The notes: generated by a model from the sequence alone, not told the origin. A DNA stretch of 64,000 bases from Streptomyces sp. V4I2 (GCF_030817655.1 NZ_JAUSZM010000003.1:9176001-9240000), one strand, 5' to 3'; shown: positions 16,175 to 25,280, counted from the stretch's first letter. Numbers and translations: made by a program.

Positions 16175-17668
16175 ATGACGGTGACAGACAACGGCTCGGC
16201 GACCACGGACGAGATCGTCTACGGTCCCGGCATCGACCCGGAGCGGCTCGCCGTCTGCCTGAGTGTGCTCGAGGAGCTCGACAAGCTGGACGTCGACCAC
16301 CCCGACGCGATCACCGTACGCCGGGCCACCGCGGGCATCTACCGCAACGTCAAGCAGCGCCGCCGCCAGGAGCGCCGGGCCGCCAAGACCGCGCACGACA
16401 AGGCCGTCACGGAGGCCACGGCGACCGGCTCCGCCCAGCGCATCGACGACGAGACGGAGGGCATCCTGCCGTCGTCGGCCACCGGGGAAGGGAAGATCGC
16501 GGGGATACTCCAGCGCCCGCGCTCCTGCTACACCTGCAAGGCCCGGTACGTGGAGGTCGACTACTTCTACCACCAGCTCTGTCCCGACTGCGCCGGCCTC
16601 AACCGTGCCAAGCGCGACGCCCGCGCCGACCTCACCGGCAAGCGCGCCCTGCTCACGGGCGGCCGCGCCAAGATCGGCATGTACATCGCGCTGCGACTGC
16701 TGCGCGACGGCGCGCACACGACGATCACCACGCGTTTCCCGAAGGACGCCATCCGCCGCTTCAAGGCCATGGACGACTCGGCGGACTGGATGCACCGTCT
16801 GGAAGTCGTCGGCATCGACCTGCGCGACCCGGCGCAGGCCGTGGCCCTCGCCGACCAGGTCGCCGAGGCGGGCCCCCTCGACATCCTCATCAACAACGCG
16901 ACGCAGACCGTGCGCCGCCTGCCCTCTGCCTACGCCGCGCTGGTCGAGGGCGAGAGCGCCCCGCTGCCGGCCGGTGAGCTGCCCGCCCACCACGTCATCG
17001 GCGCCTTCGGCTCCGGAGCGGTGGACGGTCTGGCCGCGCTGCCCGCCGGAATCTCCGGCATGGACGCGCAGCAGGTCGCCGACCTCGCCCTGGTCGCGGG
17101 CAACGCCAGCGTCGCCCGGCACCTCGACGGCACCGCCATCGACGCGGGCGGGCTCGTCCCCGACGTCGTCGACAGCAACACCTGGGTGCAGACGATCGAG
17201 CAGATCTCCCCGGTGGAGCTCCTCGAGACCCAGCTGTGCAACTACACCGCGCCGTTCATCCTGATCAGCAAGCTCCGCCCGGTCATGGCCGCCGCCGCCA
17301 CGAAGGCGACCAGCAAACGCGCGCACATCGTGAACGTCTCGGCGATGGAAGGCGTCTTCGGCCGCGGCTACAAGGGCGCCGGTCACCCGAACACGAACGC
17401 CGCCAAGGCCGCGATGAACATGGTGACGCGGACCAGCGCCCAGGAGATGTTCCAGGCCGACGGCATCCTCATGACCTCGGTCGACACCGGCTGGATCACC
17501 GACGAACGCCCCCACTACGACAAGCTGCGCCTCGCCGAGGAGGGCTTCCACGCCCCGCTCGACCTGGTCGACGGCGCCGCCCGTGTATACGACCCGATCG
17601 TCCGCGGCGAGGAGGGCGAGGACGTGTACGGCGTCTTCCTGAAGGACTACGCGCCGGGCAAGTGGTAG
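16175..17668 (+). CDS. SDR-fold protein with N-terminal zinc ribbon and altered active site
   Basis: The 497-residue protein begins at the ATG at 16175 (MTVTDNGSAT). Residues 1-115 are a charged, partly helical extension. A four-cysteine ribbon follows: C118YTC121 and C136PDC139. From residue 155 there is a Rossmann domain (KRALLTGGRAKIGMYIALRLL, then IDLRDPAQ and LDILINNATQT). The family Ser is present in IVNVSAMEG, but at the YxxxK position the sequence reads TNAAK, so the catalytic Tyr is missing while the Lys remains. An insertion of about 90 residues after NNATQT is unusual. I do not know its role; it may bind NAD(P) without classical dehydrogenase activity. It stands alone ahead of a terminator. 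Confidence 0.8.
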   Translation: MTVTDNGSATTDEIVYGPGIDPERLAVCLSVLEELDKLDVDHPDAITVRRATAGIYRNVKQRRRQERRAAKTAHDKAVTEATATGSAQRIDDETEGILPSSATGEGKIAGILQRPRSCYTCKARYVEVDYFYHQLCPDCAGLNRAKRDARADLTGKRALLTGGRAKIGMYIALRLLRDGAHTTITTRFPKDAIRRFKAMDDSADWMHRLEVVGIDLRDPAQAVALADQVAEAGPLDILINNATQTVRRLPSAYAALVEGESAPLPAGELPAHHVIGAFGSGAVDGLAALPAGISGMDAQQVADLALVAGNASVARHLDGTAIDAGGLVPDVVDSNTWVQTIEQISPVELLETQLCNYTAPFILISKLRPVMAAAATKATSKRAHIVNVSAMEGVFGRGYKGAGHPNTNAAKAAMNMVTRTSAQEMFQADGILMTSVDTGWITDERPHYDKLRLAEEGFHAPLDLVDGAARVYDPIVRGEEGEDVYGVFLKDYAPGKW

Positions 17669-17750
17669 GACACTGATCCGCCGGCCTGCGGTGGGACGCG
17701 CGCCGGTGCCCGGTGCGATGGTCACGCGTACTTCACGGTTCGACTCCTTG

Positions 17751-17770
17751 CAGGCCCGCCCTCGGGCCTG
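17751..17770 (+). terminator. Hairpin between converging SDR genes
   Basis: CAGGCCCG and CGGGCCTG form a perfect 8-bp stem around CCCT, 83 bases after the plus-strand SDR gene and 66 bases beyond the end of the minus-strand one. It can serve both directions. Confidence 0.6.
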
Positions 17771-17835
17771 TCACCCTTCGGGGGCGATCGCGCGGCCGCG
17801 CCCGGTCTCGGGCACCCGTGCTCACCGTGCGGTGC

Positions 17836-18630
17836 TCAGCGGTGTCCGCGTAGCCGTTCGTGTACCGCGTATGGCGCCGACGTGTGCGCGGCCCGTACCC
17901 GCGTTCCTCCGTCCACGAGCAGGTCCGCCCCGGTCACCCACTGAGCGGCGTCCGAGGCCAGCCACAGCACTGCCCGCGCCACGTCCTCCGGCTCGCCGAT
18001 CCGCCCGAGCGGCAGTCCTGCGGCCACCTCGCGCTCGCCCGGTTCCCAGACGAATCGCGCCATTTCCGTGCGGACGAGGCCGGGGGAGACGGAGTTGACC
18101 CGTACCTTCGGGGCGAGTTCGCCCGCGAGCTGCCGGGTCAGGTGCAGCAGGGCCGCCTTGCTGGTGCCGTACGCCCCGACGCTCGGCCCGACATGCCCGG
18201 CGCCCTCCGTGCAGACGTTCACCACCGCGCCGCCGTGCTCGCCCATCCAGGCCCGCCAGGCGCACCGCACCAGCCGCAGCGGCGCCTCGACGTTGACCGT
18301 GAACGCCTGGCGCCAGGCGTCCGGATCGGCCTCCATCAGCGGTCCGTACGGCTGGTTGGTCGCCGCGTTGTTGACCAGCACGTCGATCCGCCCGAACTCC
18401 CGCAGGACCAGCTCCGTGACCTGCGAGAGGTGGTCCGGGTCGGCGACGCTGCCCGCCAGTCCGATGCCGCCCAGCTCCCCGGCGGTCCGTCGCACCTCGT
18501 CGGCGTCCCGGGCGGTCACGCACACCAGCGCACCGGCGCCGGCCAACTGCGCCGCGACGGCCCGCCCGATGCCGCGTGTGGCGCCGGTGACGATCGCGGC
18601 TCTGCCCTCAAGTCCGTACGACGACGTCAT
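17836..18630 (-). CDS. Classical short-chain dehydrogenase/reductase
   Basis: The 264-residue product has all motifs of a classical SDR: TGATRGIG (cofactor), NNAA in VLVNNAATNQ, the Ser in VVNVCTEGAG region (here Cys-Thr rather than Ser at the expected place), YGTSK with catalytic Tyr and Lys, and PGLVRTEM. TARDADEV after strand 2 suggests NADP(H). The substrate is not predictable. The next gene upstream on the same strand (18656-19105) ends 25 bases before it, so they are likely co-transcribed. Confidence 0.88.
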   Translation of the reverse strand: MTSSYGLEGRAAIVTGATRGIGRAVAAQLAGAGALVCVTARDADEVRRTAGELGGIGLAGSVADPDHLSQVTELVLREFGRIDVLVNNAATNQPYGPLMEADPDAWRQAFTVNVEAPLRLVRCAWRAWMGEHGGAVVNVCTEGAGHVGPSVGAYGTSKAALLHLTRQLAGELAPKVRVNSVSPGLVRTEMARFVWEPGEREVAAGLPLGRIGEPEDVARAVLWLASDAAQWVTGADLLVDGGTRVRAAHTSAPYAVHERLRGHR

Positions 18631-18655
18631 CGGCGTACCGTCTCATGACGGACCG

Positions 18656-19105
18656 TCAGTCGACAGCCCCGAGACGGGAGTTGCGCGCAGCCACCAGCTC
18701 CAGCACGGTGCGCCAGTCCTCCAGGACGCCCGCGTCGAACCCGGAGAACCAGCCCTCCTCGTCGGCCTGGCGCAGGCGCAGCAGGTCGTCGTCGGTGGCA
18801 GCGTCGCCTGTGGCGTGTCCGCGGACGAGGGCGAAGACGCGTTCGCCGAGCAGGACGCGGACCGCGTCGGCGGCGCAGTCCGCCTGCGCGGCCTCGTCGC
18901 CCGGCCGCAGCAGCGGGCCGATCGCCTGGACCAGGCCCGCCACCTGGAGCTCCTTGTCGGCGGGCCGGGTGCGGCGCAGCAGGGCGGCGGTCCGCAGCGC
19001 GTGTTGGTGGAGGTCGACTCGGCCGCCGCCGAGAGGGGGCGCGGCCCACGCGCCCCGGCAGGCGTTCAGCAGATCCATCAGCTCTTCGACACTGCGCAGC
19101 TCCAT
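18656..19105 (-). CDS. HD-domain-like protein lacking the metal-binding HD pair
   Basis: The start at 19105 (MELRSVEELMDLL) has GGGAGGA eight bases upstream; the open frame extends to 19258 without such a site. The 149-residue product has DLHQHALRTAALLRR, then VAGLVQAIGPLL and a C-terminal RQADEEGWFSGFD and LEDWRTVLEL. This layout matches small HD-type phosphohydrolase relatives (PhnZ-like), in which the second block normally reads HDIG. Here it reads QAIG, so the metal ligands are lost and catalysis is unlikely. It may have a binding or regulatory role. It is probably co-transcribed with the SDR gene. Confidence 0.6.
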   Translation of the reverse strand: MELRSVEELMDLLNACRGAWAAPPLGGGRVDLHQHALRTAALLRRTRPADKELQVAGLVQAIGPLLRPGDEAAQADCAADAVRVLLGERVFALVRGHATGDAATDDDLLRLRQADEEGWFSGFDAGVLEDWRTVLELVAARNSRLGAVD

Positions 19106-19553
19106 GCGCCAGTCCTCCCGCCGGACAAGCCGTATGGTCCGCCAGCAGATCATGGCCGGCTTGCGAATCGGCCAACGGGATCTGAACTGCGTCGCCTGTT
19201 CGGCGGCGTAGGCCATACGGGGGAGTCCCAAACGGTGCATGATGTTACGAACAGGCACATATCATGCCTGGTCGAACACGGGACGACTCCGGATAGTTAC
19301 CCTTTGTTTTCAGCCCTATCGAGCGGCCTCCCGCTCATTTGGTTAATCTGTAGGCGACGGACGGCAGCACGGGGTCCTACCCACACCCAAGGTCCGTCAT
19401 GGAACACGCCCGTTCACCACGGCTTGATCTCGTACGACCAACCGGCGCCACCGCGTCCGAACTGCTTCCAGCCACACCCGAGCGGGCGCCGAGGGCCAGG
19501 CCGTTGACTGGCAGGCATGCCCCGAGGGTGACCCGACACATAAGGAGTGCGCG
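19106..19553. other. Intergenic region between divergent genes
   Basis: No gene is supported here. It must hold the divergent promoters of the HD-like gene and the small gene at 19554. AT-richer stretches lie near 19290-19350. I recognise no specific operator. Confidence 0.4.
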
Positions 19554-19727
19554 GTGACACCGGAGAAGACGAATCGCGAGCAACGCCCCAAGGAACGCCC
19601 GGAGCGTGCGGGCCGCCGGCCCGGAGAGCTCGGCAGCCTCGACGTGTGGGCCCGGTCCGCCCCCATCCGCCTGGCCGGTTACGAGGACGACCTCGCCGAG
19701 CCCCACATCCTGCCCAGCGTGGACTGA
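19554..19727 (+). CDS. Small protein of unknown function (57 residues)
   Basis: A GTG at 19554 is preceded by AAGGAG at 19542-19547 with six bases between, one of the best ribosome sites in the window. The 57-residue product begins VTPEKTNREQRPKERPERAG, so the first 22 residues are highly charged. It continues RRPGELGSLDVWARSAPIRL and ends AGYEDDLAEPHILPSVD. There is no signal peptide, cysteine or membrane segment. The charged leader followed by a compact hydrophobic-acidic tail could be a peptide precursor or a small regulatory partner, but no modifying enzyme is adjacent. I do not recognise it. The GNAT gene starts 59 bases downstream. Confidence 0.65.
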   Translation: MTPEKTNREQRPKERPERAGRRPGELGSLDVWARSAPIRLAGYEDDLAEPHILPSVD

Positions 19728-19786
19728 CCGACCGGGACAGGACCCGTCGCGATCGCCGAAGGCATGGGCGTGCGAAACTCACGCCC

Positions 19787-20269
19787 ATGCTGATCAGAGA
19801 AGCCGTGGCCGAGGACTGGCCACGGATCTGGCCTTTCTGGCACCGGATCGTCGCCGCCGGTGAGACCTACGCCTGGGACCCGGACACCTCACAAGAGGCG
19901 GCCCGCGCCCTGTGGATGGCCCCGGCCAAACACGTCTACGTCGTCGAGGACGACACCGGCGCCCTCGTCGCCTCCGCCTACCTCACCCCCAACTACGACG
20001 GCCCCGCCGCCCGGATCGCCAACGCGGGCTTCATGGTCGACCCCGACCAGGGCGGCCGGGGCTTCGGGCGTGCCCTCGCCGAGCACATCCTGGACACGGC
20101 GAAGGCCGAGGGCTACCGGGGCATGGTGTTCAACGCCGTCGTCGAGACCAACCCGGCCGTGAAGCTGTGGACCTCCTTCGGCTTCACGATCCTCGGCACG
20201 GTCCCGGACGCCTACGAACACCCCCGGCACGGGCGCGTGGGCCTGCACATCATGTACAAGGCCCTCTAG
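19787..20269 (+). CDS. GNAT-family N-acetyltransferase
   Basis: The 160-residue product starts MLIREAVAEDWPRIWPFW and has the GNAT acetyl-CoA motif ANAGFMVDPDQGGRGFGRALAEH (the QxxGxG-like loop is QGGRGFG), followed by GYRGMVFNAVVETNPAVKLW and FTILGTVPDAYEHP. It is of the phosphinothricin/L-amino-acid acetyltransferase type. The acceptor is unknown; aminated small molecules are typical. It may be co-transcribed with the 57-residue gene upstream. Confidence 0.88.
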   Translation: MLIREAVAEDWPRIWPFWHRIVAAGETYAWDPDTSQEAARALWMAPAKHVYVVEDDTGALVASAYLTPNYDGPAARIANAGFMVDPDQGGRGFGRALAEHILDTAKAEGYRGMVFNAVVETNPAVKLWTSFGFTILGTVPDAYEHPRHGRVGLHIMYKAL

Positions 20270-20276
20270 CGCACCT

Positions 20277-21614
20277 CTAGTCCAGAGGTGCCGTCCGCTG
20301 CCACGGGTGCCGCTCCTCCAACTGCTCCGCCACCGCGAGCAGGTCCGCCTCCGACCCCGGCAGCCCCACCAGCTGTACGGCACAGGGGGCGCCGGAGGGC
20401 AGCGTGCCGAAGGGGACCGACATCGCCGGCCAGCCGGTCAGGTTCCACGGCGGGGTCAGCGGCGAGTAGTTCGTGTTCGCCAGGACGTTGCGCAGCCAGC
20501 CCCGCTCGTGCCAGGCCGCGGCCTGGGGGGAGCGGCGGGCGAGCGCCGGGGTGAGCAGCACGTCGTACTCGTCGAAGAACGGCTCCAGGCGCCGGCGCAG
20601 CGCCTGACGGGCCTCGCCGGACCGGACGGTGTTCACGAAGCGGCGGCCCACGGCCGCGTGCACCCGGGTGCGCCGCGTCAGCAGCCGACGGTCGAGGCTC
20701 TCCGCGTCCACCGCGGTGCCGGCCGTCCAGTGGGCGAGCGAGGTGAGGCTCAGCGACAGGGGGTACGGCGGATCGGCCCGGCGCACCCGGTGACCTGCCT
20801 TCATGAGCAGCTCCGCCGCCTCCCGCACCGCGGTCGTATACGGCCTGGTGACGGCGACGCCGGCGATCGGGCTGCGCAGGGAGACGGCGACCCGGTGCGT
20901 GGCGGACGGGTCCTTCCGTACGACGTCGGTGTCAGCGAGGACCGACAGCAGCAGGCGCGCGTCCTCGACCGTGGTGGTGAGGGGCCCGTTCTCCGACATG
21001 CCGAACCAGGTGCTGCTGCCCGCCGGGACCACCCCGGGGCCCGGCTTGATGGTGACCAGGCCGCAGTTGGCCGCCGGTATGCGCAGGGAGCCCATCCCGT
21101 CGTTGCCCAGCGCGATCGGCACCAGGCCGGCGGCGACCGCGGCCGCGCTGCCCCCGGACGAGCCCCCCGCGGTGCGCGAGGTGTCCCACGGGTTGCGGGC
21201 CGTGCCGTGGACGCCCTCCGAGGTGCCGAAGACGCACAGTTCCGGCACGTTGGTCAGCCCCACCACCACCGCACCCGCCGCGCGCAGCCGGGCCACGGTG
21301 ACATGGTCCTCAGTGGCGGGCGTCTCGGGCGTCGCCGCGGAGCCGACGCGCATCGTCTCGCCGCGCACGGCGAGGTTGTCCTTGATCGCCACGGGCACGC
21401 CCGCCAGGGGCAGGTCGCCCAGGTCGCCCCGCGCGGCCACCTCGTCGGCCTCGGCGAGCGCCGCCTCGGCCCGGACCACCCGGAACGCCCCGACGCGACC
21501 GTCGAGCCGCTCGATCCGGGCGAGGTGCTCGGCCACCACCTCGCGGGGCGTGGCCCGCTTCTCGCGTACGGCGGCGGCGATCTCGGCGGCGGTCAGGCCG
21601 ACCCAGTTGGTCAC
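20277..21614 (-). CDS. Amidase signature family enzyme
   Basis: The 445-residue product starts at GTG 21614 with AAGGAG upstream (MTNWVGLTAAEIAAAVREK). The Ser-cisSer-Lys triad is visible: the Lys in VPVAIKDNLAVRG, the cis-Ser and nucleophile Ser in TAGGSSGGSAAAVAAG and GSLRIPAANCGLV. Such enzymes hydrolyse amides to acid and ammonia; the glutamyl-tRNA transamidase subunit GatA is a relative, but there is no gatB/gatC here and the C-terminus differs. The substrate cannot be read. The frame stays open far upstream, which is an artefact of composition. Confidence 0.9.
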   Translation of the reverse strand: MTNWVGLTAAEIAAAVREKRATPREVVAEHLARIERLDGRVGAFRVVRAEAALAEADEVAARGDLGDLPLAGVPVAIKDNLAVRGETMRVGSAATPETPATEDHVTVARLRAAGAVVVGLTNVPELCVFGTSEGVHGTARNPWDTSRTAGGSSGGSAAAVAAGLVPIALGNDGMGSLRIPAANCGLVTIKPGPGVVPAGSSTWFGMSENGPLTTTVEDARLLLSVLADTDVVRKDPSATHRVAVSLRSPIAGVAVTRPYTTAVREAAELLMKAGHRVRRADPPYPLSLSLTSLAHWTAGTAVDAESLDRRLLTRRTRVHAAVGRRFVNTVRSGEARQALRRRLEPFFDEYDVLLTPALARRSPQAAAWHERGWLRNVLANTNYSPLTPPWNLTGWPAMSVPFGTLPSGAPCAVQLVGLPGSEADLLAVAEQLEERHPWQRTAPLD

Positions 21615-21863
21615 GGGCGCTCCTTGGGAGGCTACTGGTGGGTACGTAGGGAGAACTCTGCCCGGGACCGGACGCCGCGTCGAGAGCGTTCGCGCTTGGA
21701 CATTCGGACCGGTCTTCTTGGACTTTTCGCGGACCGGCGGTCGGGCCCGTCGACAGACCCGGCAGGTCATCCGATCAATGGCCCAACTTCCGTGCCATCG
21801 AGCCCCATTGACAGGCCGAGAGGGCAAGCCAATCATCAGGCCTCCGATGAATGGGAGTCGCTG

Positions 21864-23699
21864 ATGAGAAAACGGCTGAGACTGGTCGGCGTCATGGCGG
21901 TGCTGATGGTGCTCCTGGCACCGGTTCCGGCCCTCGCCCGGCAGGAGCAGGCTCCGCCGGTCACCGTGCCCGCCCTCTCCGACTGGACGCCCGCCTCCGG
22001 CAGCTATGTCTTCCGGCCCGGTTCCCGTCTGGTCGCGGACAGCCCGGCCGAACGCCGCGTCGCCGGCACCCTGGCCGACGACCTCAGGGCGGCGGGCCAC
22101 GGCCGGGTTCCGGTGGTGACCGGCGGCGCCCGCGCCGGTGACATCGTTATCGACGTACGGTCGGGCCGGGCAGCGCTCGGTGACGAGGGCTACGAACTCC
22201 GCGCGGGGGAGCGGCTGTCGGTGACCGGCGCGACCGAGACCGGCGCCTTCTACGGCACCCGGACCCTGATCCAGCTCCTCGCGCAGGGCGACCGGATCCC
22301 CGCGGGACGCACCGTCGACGTGCCCCGCTACAAGGAACGCGGCGTCGGCGTCTGCGCCTGCTACATCAACATCTCGCTGCCCTGGCTGGAGAACCTCGTC
22401 CGGGAGATGGCGTACCACAAGCTCAACCAGCTGCTCCTCGAACTGAAGGTGAAGAGCGACGCCCACCCCGAGGCCAACACCTGGGGGTACTACACCAAGG
22501 ACGAGATCCGCCGCCTGGTCGCCCTCGGCGAGCGGTACCACGTGGAGATCATCCCCGAGATCAACTCGCCGGGGCACATGGACCCGTGGATAGAGAACCG
22601 GCCGGATCTCCAGCTGACCGACTCCGACGGCGCCAAGCAGCCCTCGCGCCTCGACATCACCCAGCCGGCCGCCTTCGACTACTACACGAGCCTGATCGAC
22701 GAGTACGCCCATGTCTTCACCGCCGGCTCCTGGCACATGGGAGCCGACGAGTACATGCTCGGCTCCGACTTCGCCAAGTACCCGCAGGTCCTGCGGTACG
22801 CCCAGGAGAAGTACGGCCCCGACGCCACACCGCAGGACGCGTTCATCGACTTCGTCAACCGCGTCCACGCCTACGCGGCGGCCAAGGGCAAGAAGCTGCG
22901 TATCTGGAACGACGGCCTCACCGGCGCCAACACCGTGCCGGTGACGGCGGGCACGACCGTCGAGCACTGGCTGAACGTGGCGACGAAACCGAGCCAACTC
23001 CTCGCGCAGGGCTACCCGTTGATGAACGCGGCCTACGCGCTGTACCTCGTCCGCGGCGGCTTCCACAGCGACACCAAGGGGCTGTACGACCAGAGTTGGG
23101 ACCCGCGCAGCTTCGAAGGCGAGAAACTGGCCTCCAGCGAGGGCATCACCGGCGCGAAGATCAGCCTCTGGCCCGACAACGGGCGGGGCGAGACCGAGAA
23201 CGAGGTCTCCGTCGCCCTGTGGCCCGCGCTGCGCCACGTCGCCCAGGCCACCTGGGGCGCTCCGCACCCCGACGCCACGTACGCCGCGTTCACCGCGCGC
23301 GGCACCGCCGTCGGGCACGCACCGGGGTGGCGGGACCTGACCCGGGTGCCGGTGGCGGACGGGACGTACACCTTCGACGCGGACGGCCGGTCCTTCGAGG
23401 CCGAGGTGCGGCGCACGGCCGACGGCTATGTGACCCTGCGGACCGGCGAAGGCTGCCTGGAGATTCGTGGCGGCAAGCTCACGCTCAACGTGCCGCTCCA
23501 GCCGGGCGTCGCAGCCGTCCCGCAGACCTGCGACGCCGCGAACACGCTGCAGCGCTGGGAGCTGGAACCCGCCCAGGGCGGCTACCACCTGGTCAACGCG
23601 ATCACGCGGATGGCCGTGAGCGCCGGCGCCGACGGTGCGCTCGTGCAGTACCCGCCCGACCAACGCCCGCCCGCCCGCTGGCACTTGACCGCCCACTGA
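21864..23699 (+). CDS. Secreted beta-N-acetylhexosaminidase (GH20)
   Basis: The 611-residue protein starts at the ATG at 21864 with a signal peptide ending VPALARQEQ. A GH20b-type N-domain (VPALSDWTPASGSYVF to about residue 140) precedes the TIM barrel. There the catalytic pair is Asp-Glu in WHMGADEYM and the substrate-assisting region includes IIPEINSPGHMD. The final 100 residues (EGCLEIRGGKL to LQRWELEPAQGGYHLV) look like a ricin/CBM-type sugar-binding module. It should release terminal GlcNAc or GalNAc from glycans outside the cell. The fucosidase follows 17 bases later, so the two likely act together on fucosylated glycoconjugates. Confidence 0.9.
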   Translation: MRKRLRLVGVMAVLMVLLAPVPALARQEQAPPVTVPALSDWTPASGSYVFRPGSRLVADSPAERRVAGTLADDLRAAGHGRVPVVTGGARAGDIVIDVRSGRAALGDEGYELRAGERLSVTGATETGAFYGTRTLIQLLAQGDRIPAGRTVDVPRYKERGVGVCACYINISLPWLENLVREMAYHKLNQLLLELKVKSDAHPEANTWGYYTKDEIRRLVALGERYHVEIIPEINSPGHMDPWIENRPDLQLTDSDGAKQPSRLDITQPAAFDYYTSLIDEYAHVFTAGSWHMGADEYMLGSDFAKYPQVLRYAQEKYGPDATPQDAFIDFVNRVHAYAAAKGKKLRIWNDGLTGANTVPVTAGTTVEHWLNVATKPSQLLAQGYPLMNAAYALYLVRGGFHSDTKGLYDQSWDPRSFEGEKLASSEGITGAKISLWPDNGRGETENEVSVALWPALRHVAQATWGAPHPDATYAAFTARGTAVGHAPGWRDLTRVPVADGTYTFDADGRSFEAEVRRTADGYVTLRTGEGCLEIRGGKLTLNVPLQPGVAAVPQTCDAANTLQRWELEPAQGGYHLVNAITRMAVSAGADGALVQYPPDQRPPARWHLTAH

Positions 23700-23716
23700 C
23701 GCGAGGAGCATCCACC

Positions 23717-25261
23717 ATGGCCGTGTCCCGACGCCTCTTCGTCACCGCCACCTCCGCCGCCACCGCACTGGCCGTGACCGGAGTGGCGGCCCCGCCGGCG
23801 TCCGCCGCGGCGGACGGCCCCCGTCAGCTCATCCCCGTCTCCCCGGACGACACCGAGGCCGACCTGGTCCGCAAGGCGTCCCAAGTCCGGCCCACCGCAC
23901 GGCAGATCGCCTGGCAGCGCCTGGAACGCACCGCGTTCCTGCACTTCGGCGTGAACACCTTCACCGGCCTCGAATGGGGCACCGGCGACGAGGACCCCGA
24001 CGTCTTCCAGCCGGCCGGCCTCGACACCGACCAGTGGGCCGGAGCTCTGCGTGACGGCGGCTTCAAACTCGCCATCCTCACCGTCAAGCACCACGACGGC
24101 TTCGTCCTCTATCCCTCCCGCTACACCGACCACACCGTGGCGTCCAGCAGTTGGCGGGACGGACAGGGCGACGTGCTGCGCTCGTTCGCCGACTCGATGC
24201 GCCGCCACGGCATCAAGGTCGGCGTCTACATCTCGCCCGCCGACGAGAACCAGTACCTGCACGGTGTGTACGCCAACGGCAGCACCCGGGCCGCGCACAC
24301 CATCCCCACCCTCGTCGACGGCGACGACCGCACACCCCAGCGGTCGTACACCCTCCAGGCCACCGACTACGGCGCGCACATGCTCAACCAGCTCTACGAG
24401 GTCCTCACCGAGTACGGCCCGGTCGACGAGGTCTGGTTCGACGGTGCCCAGGGGCACATCCCGCCGGACAAGGTCGAGAAGTACGACTGGGACAGCTGGT
24501 ACTCCCTCGTGCGCACGCTCGCGCCCGACGCCTCGATCGCCGTCTCCGGGCCCGATGTGCGCTGGGTCGGCAACGAGGGCGGCTCGGCGCGCGAGGACGA
24601 GTGGAGCGTCGTACCGGTCACCGAGAAGGACAACGGGCGCACCGACTTCGCGCTCGCGTACGACGCGGCCGACATGGGCGGCAGAGACGCCCTGGTGGCG
24701 GCCCGGCCGGTCGCGGACTACCTCCAGTGGTGGCCCGCCGAGAGCGATGTGTCCATCCGGGACGGCTGGTTCTACCACGCCGACCAACAGCCCAAGAGTG
24801 TCGAGCAGTTGACGGACATCTACTTCCGGTCCGTGGGGCGCAACTCCGTGCTGCTGCTCAACATCCCGCCGGACACGGACGGGTTGCTGCCCGCAGCGGA
24901 CGTGGTCCGGCTGCGGGAGTTCCGTGAGCGGGTGGACCGGGAGCTGCCCGAGGACCTGGCGGCCGGAGCGCGGACGGCCGTCTCGCCGGGGCGGGTCACC
25001 CTCGACCTGGGCACCGAGCGGGAGGTGGACCGGGTCCGGCTGGCGGAGGACATCCGGGAGGGGCAGCAGATCGAGAGCTTCGTGGTCGAGGCGCAGCTCG
25101 ACGGCGCGTGGACGGAGGTGACGCGGGCCGGGACCGTCGGCGCGAGCCGGATCCTGCTGCTGGCCGCTCCGGTACGGGCGCGGCGGTGGCGGGTCGGGGT
25201 GACCGGGGCGCGGGCGGCCGTACGGATCGCGGAGTTCGGGCTGTACCGGTCGCGGGTCTGA
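23717..25261 (+). CDS. Secreted alpha-L-fucosidase (GH29)
   Basis: The 514-residue protein has a twin-arginine signal (SRRLFVTATSAATALAV). The GH29 barrel runs over residues about 45-390: FLHFGVNTFTGLEWG, LAILTVKHHDGFVLYPS, VGVYISPADE and VDEVWFDGAQG with the nucleophile Asp. It ends in NSVLLLNIPPDTDGLL. The last 110 residues form a beta-rich F5/8- or NPCBM-like domain. It frees L-fucose from glycans outside the cell. The fucose operon starting at 29486 would import and degrade the product. It follows the GH20 gene by 17 bases. Confidence 0.93.
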   Translation: MAVSRRLFVTATSAATALAVTGVAAPPASAAADGPRQLIPVSPDDTEADLVRKASQVRPTARQIAWQRLERTAFLHFGVNTFTGLEWGTGDEDPDVFQPAGLDTDQWAGALRDGGFKLAILTVKHHDGFVLYPSRYTDHTVASSSWRDGQGDVLRSFADSMRRHGIKVGVYISPADENQYLHGVYANGSTRAAHTIPTLVDGDDRTPQRSYTLQATDYGAHMLNQLYEVLTEYGPVDEVWFDGAQGHIPPDKVEKYDWDSWYSLVRTLAPDASIAVSGPDVRWVGNEGGSAREDEWSVVPVTEKDNGRTDFALAYDAADMGGRDALVAARPVADYLQWWPAESDVSIRDGWFYHADQQPKSVEQLTDIYFRSVGRNSVLLLNIPPDTDGLLPAADVVRLREFRERVDRELPEDLAAGARTAVSPGRVTLDLGTEREVDRVRLAEDIREGQQIESFVVEAQLDGAWTEVTRAGTVGASRILLLAAPVRARRWRVGVTGARAAVRIAEFGLYRSRV

Positions 25262-25280
25262 GCGGGCCCCGGCGGCTCAG
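25258..25280. terminator. Small hairpin over two converging stop codons
   Basis: CTGAGC and GCTCAG flank an 11-base segment that can add a GCC/GGC pair. The structure contains the stop codons of both the fucosidase and the converging hydrolase gene and may stop both transcripts. Confidence 0.4.

Noticed and set aside
21615..21863. DasR operator upstream of the GH20 hexosaminidase
   Set aside because: GGACCGGTC-like bits occur, but nothing close to the ACTGGTCTAGACCACT consensus was found.
20307..23699. An uninterrupted 1130-codon plus-strand frame
   Set aside because: Only the part from 21864 is a gene (GH20). The rest is the reverse side of the amidase gene, kept open by high G+C.
20277..23711. 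An uninterrupted 1144-codon minus-strand frame
   Set aside because: The amidase homology begins at GTG 21614, which has a good ribosome site; upstream sequence is the antisense of the GH20 gene.
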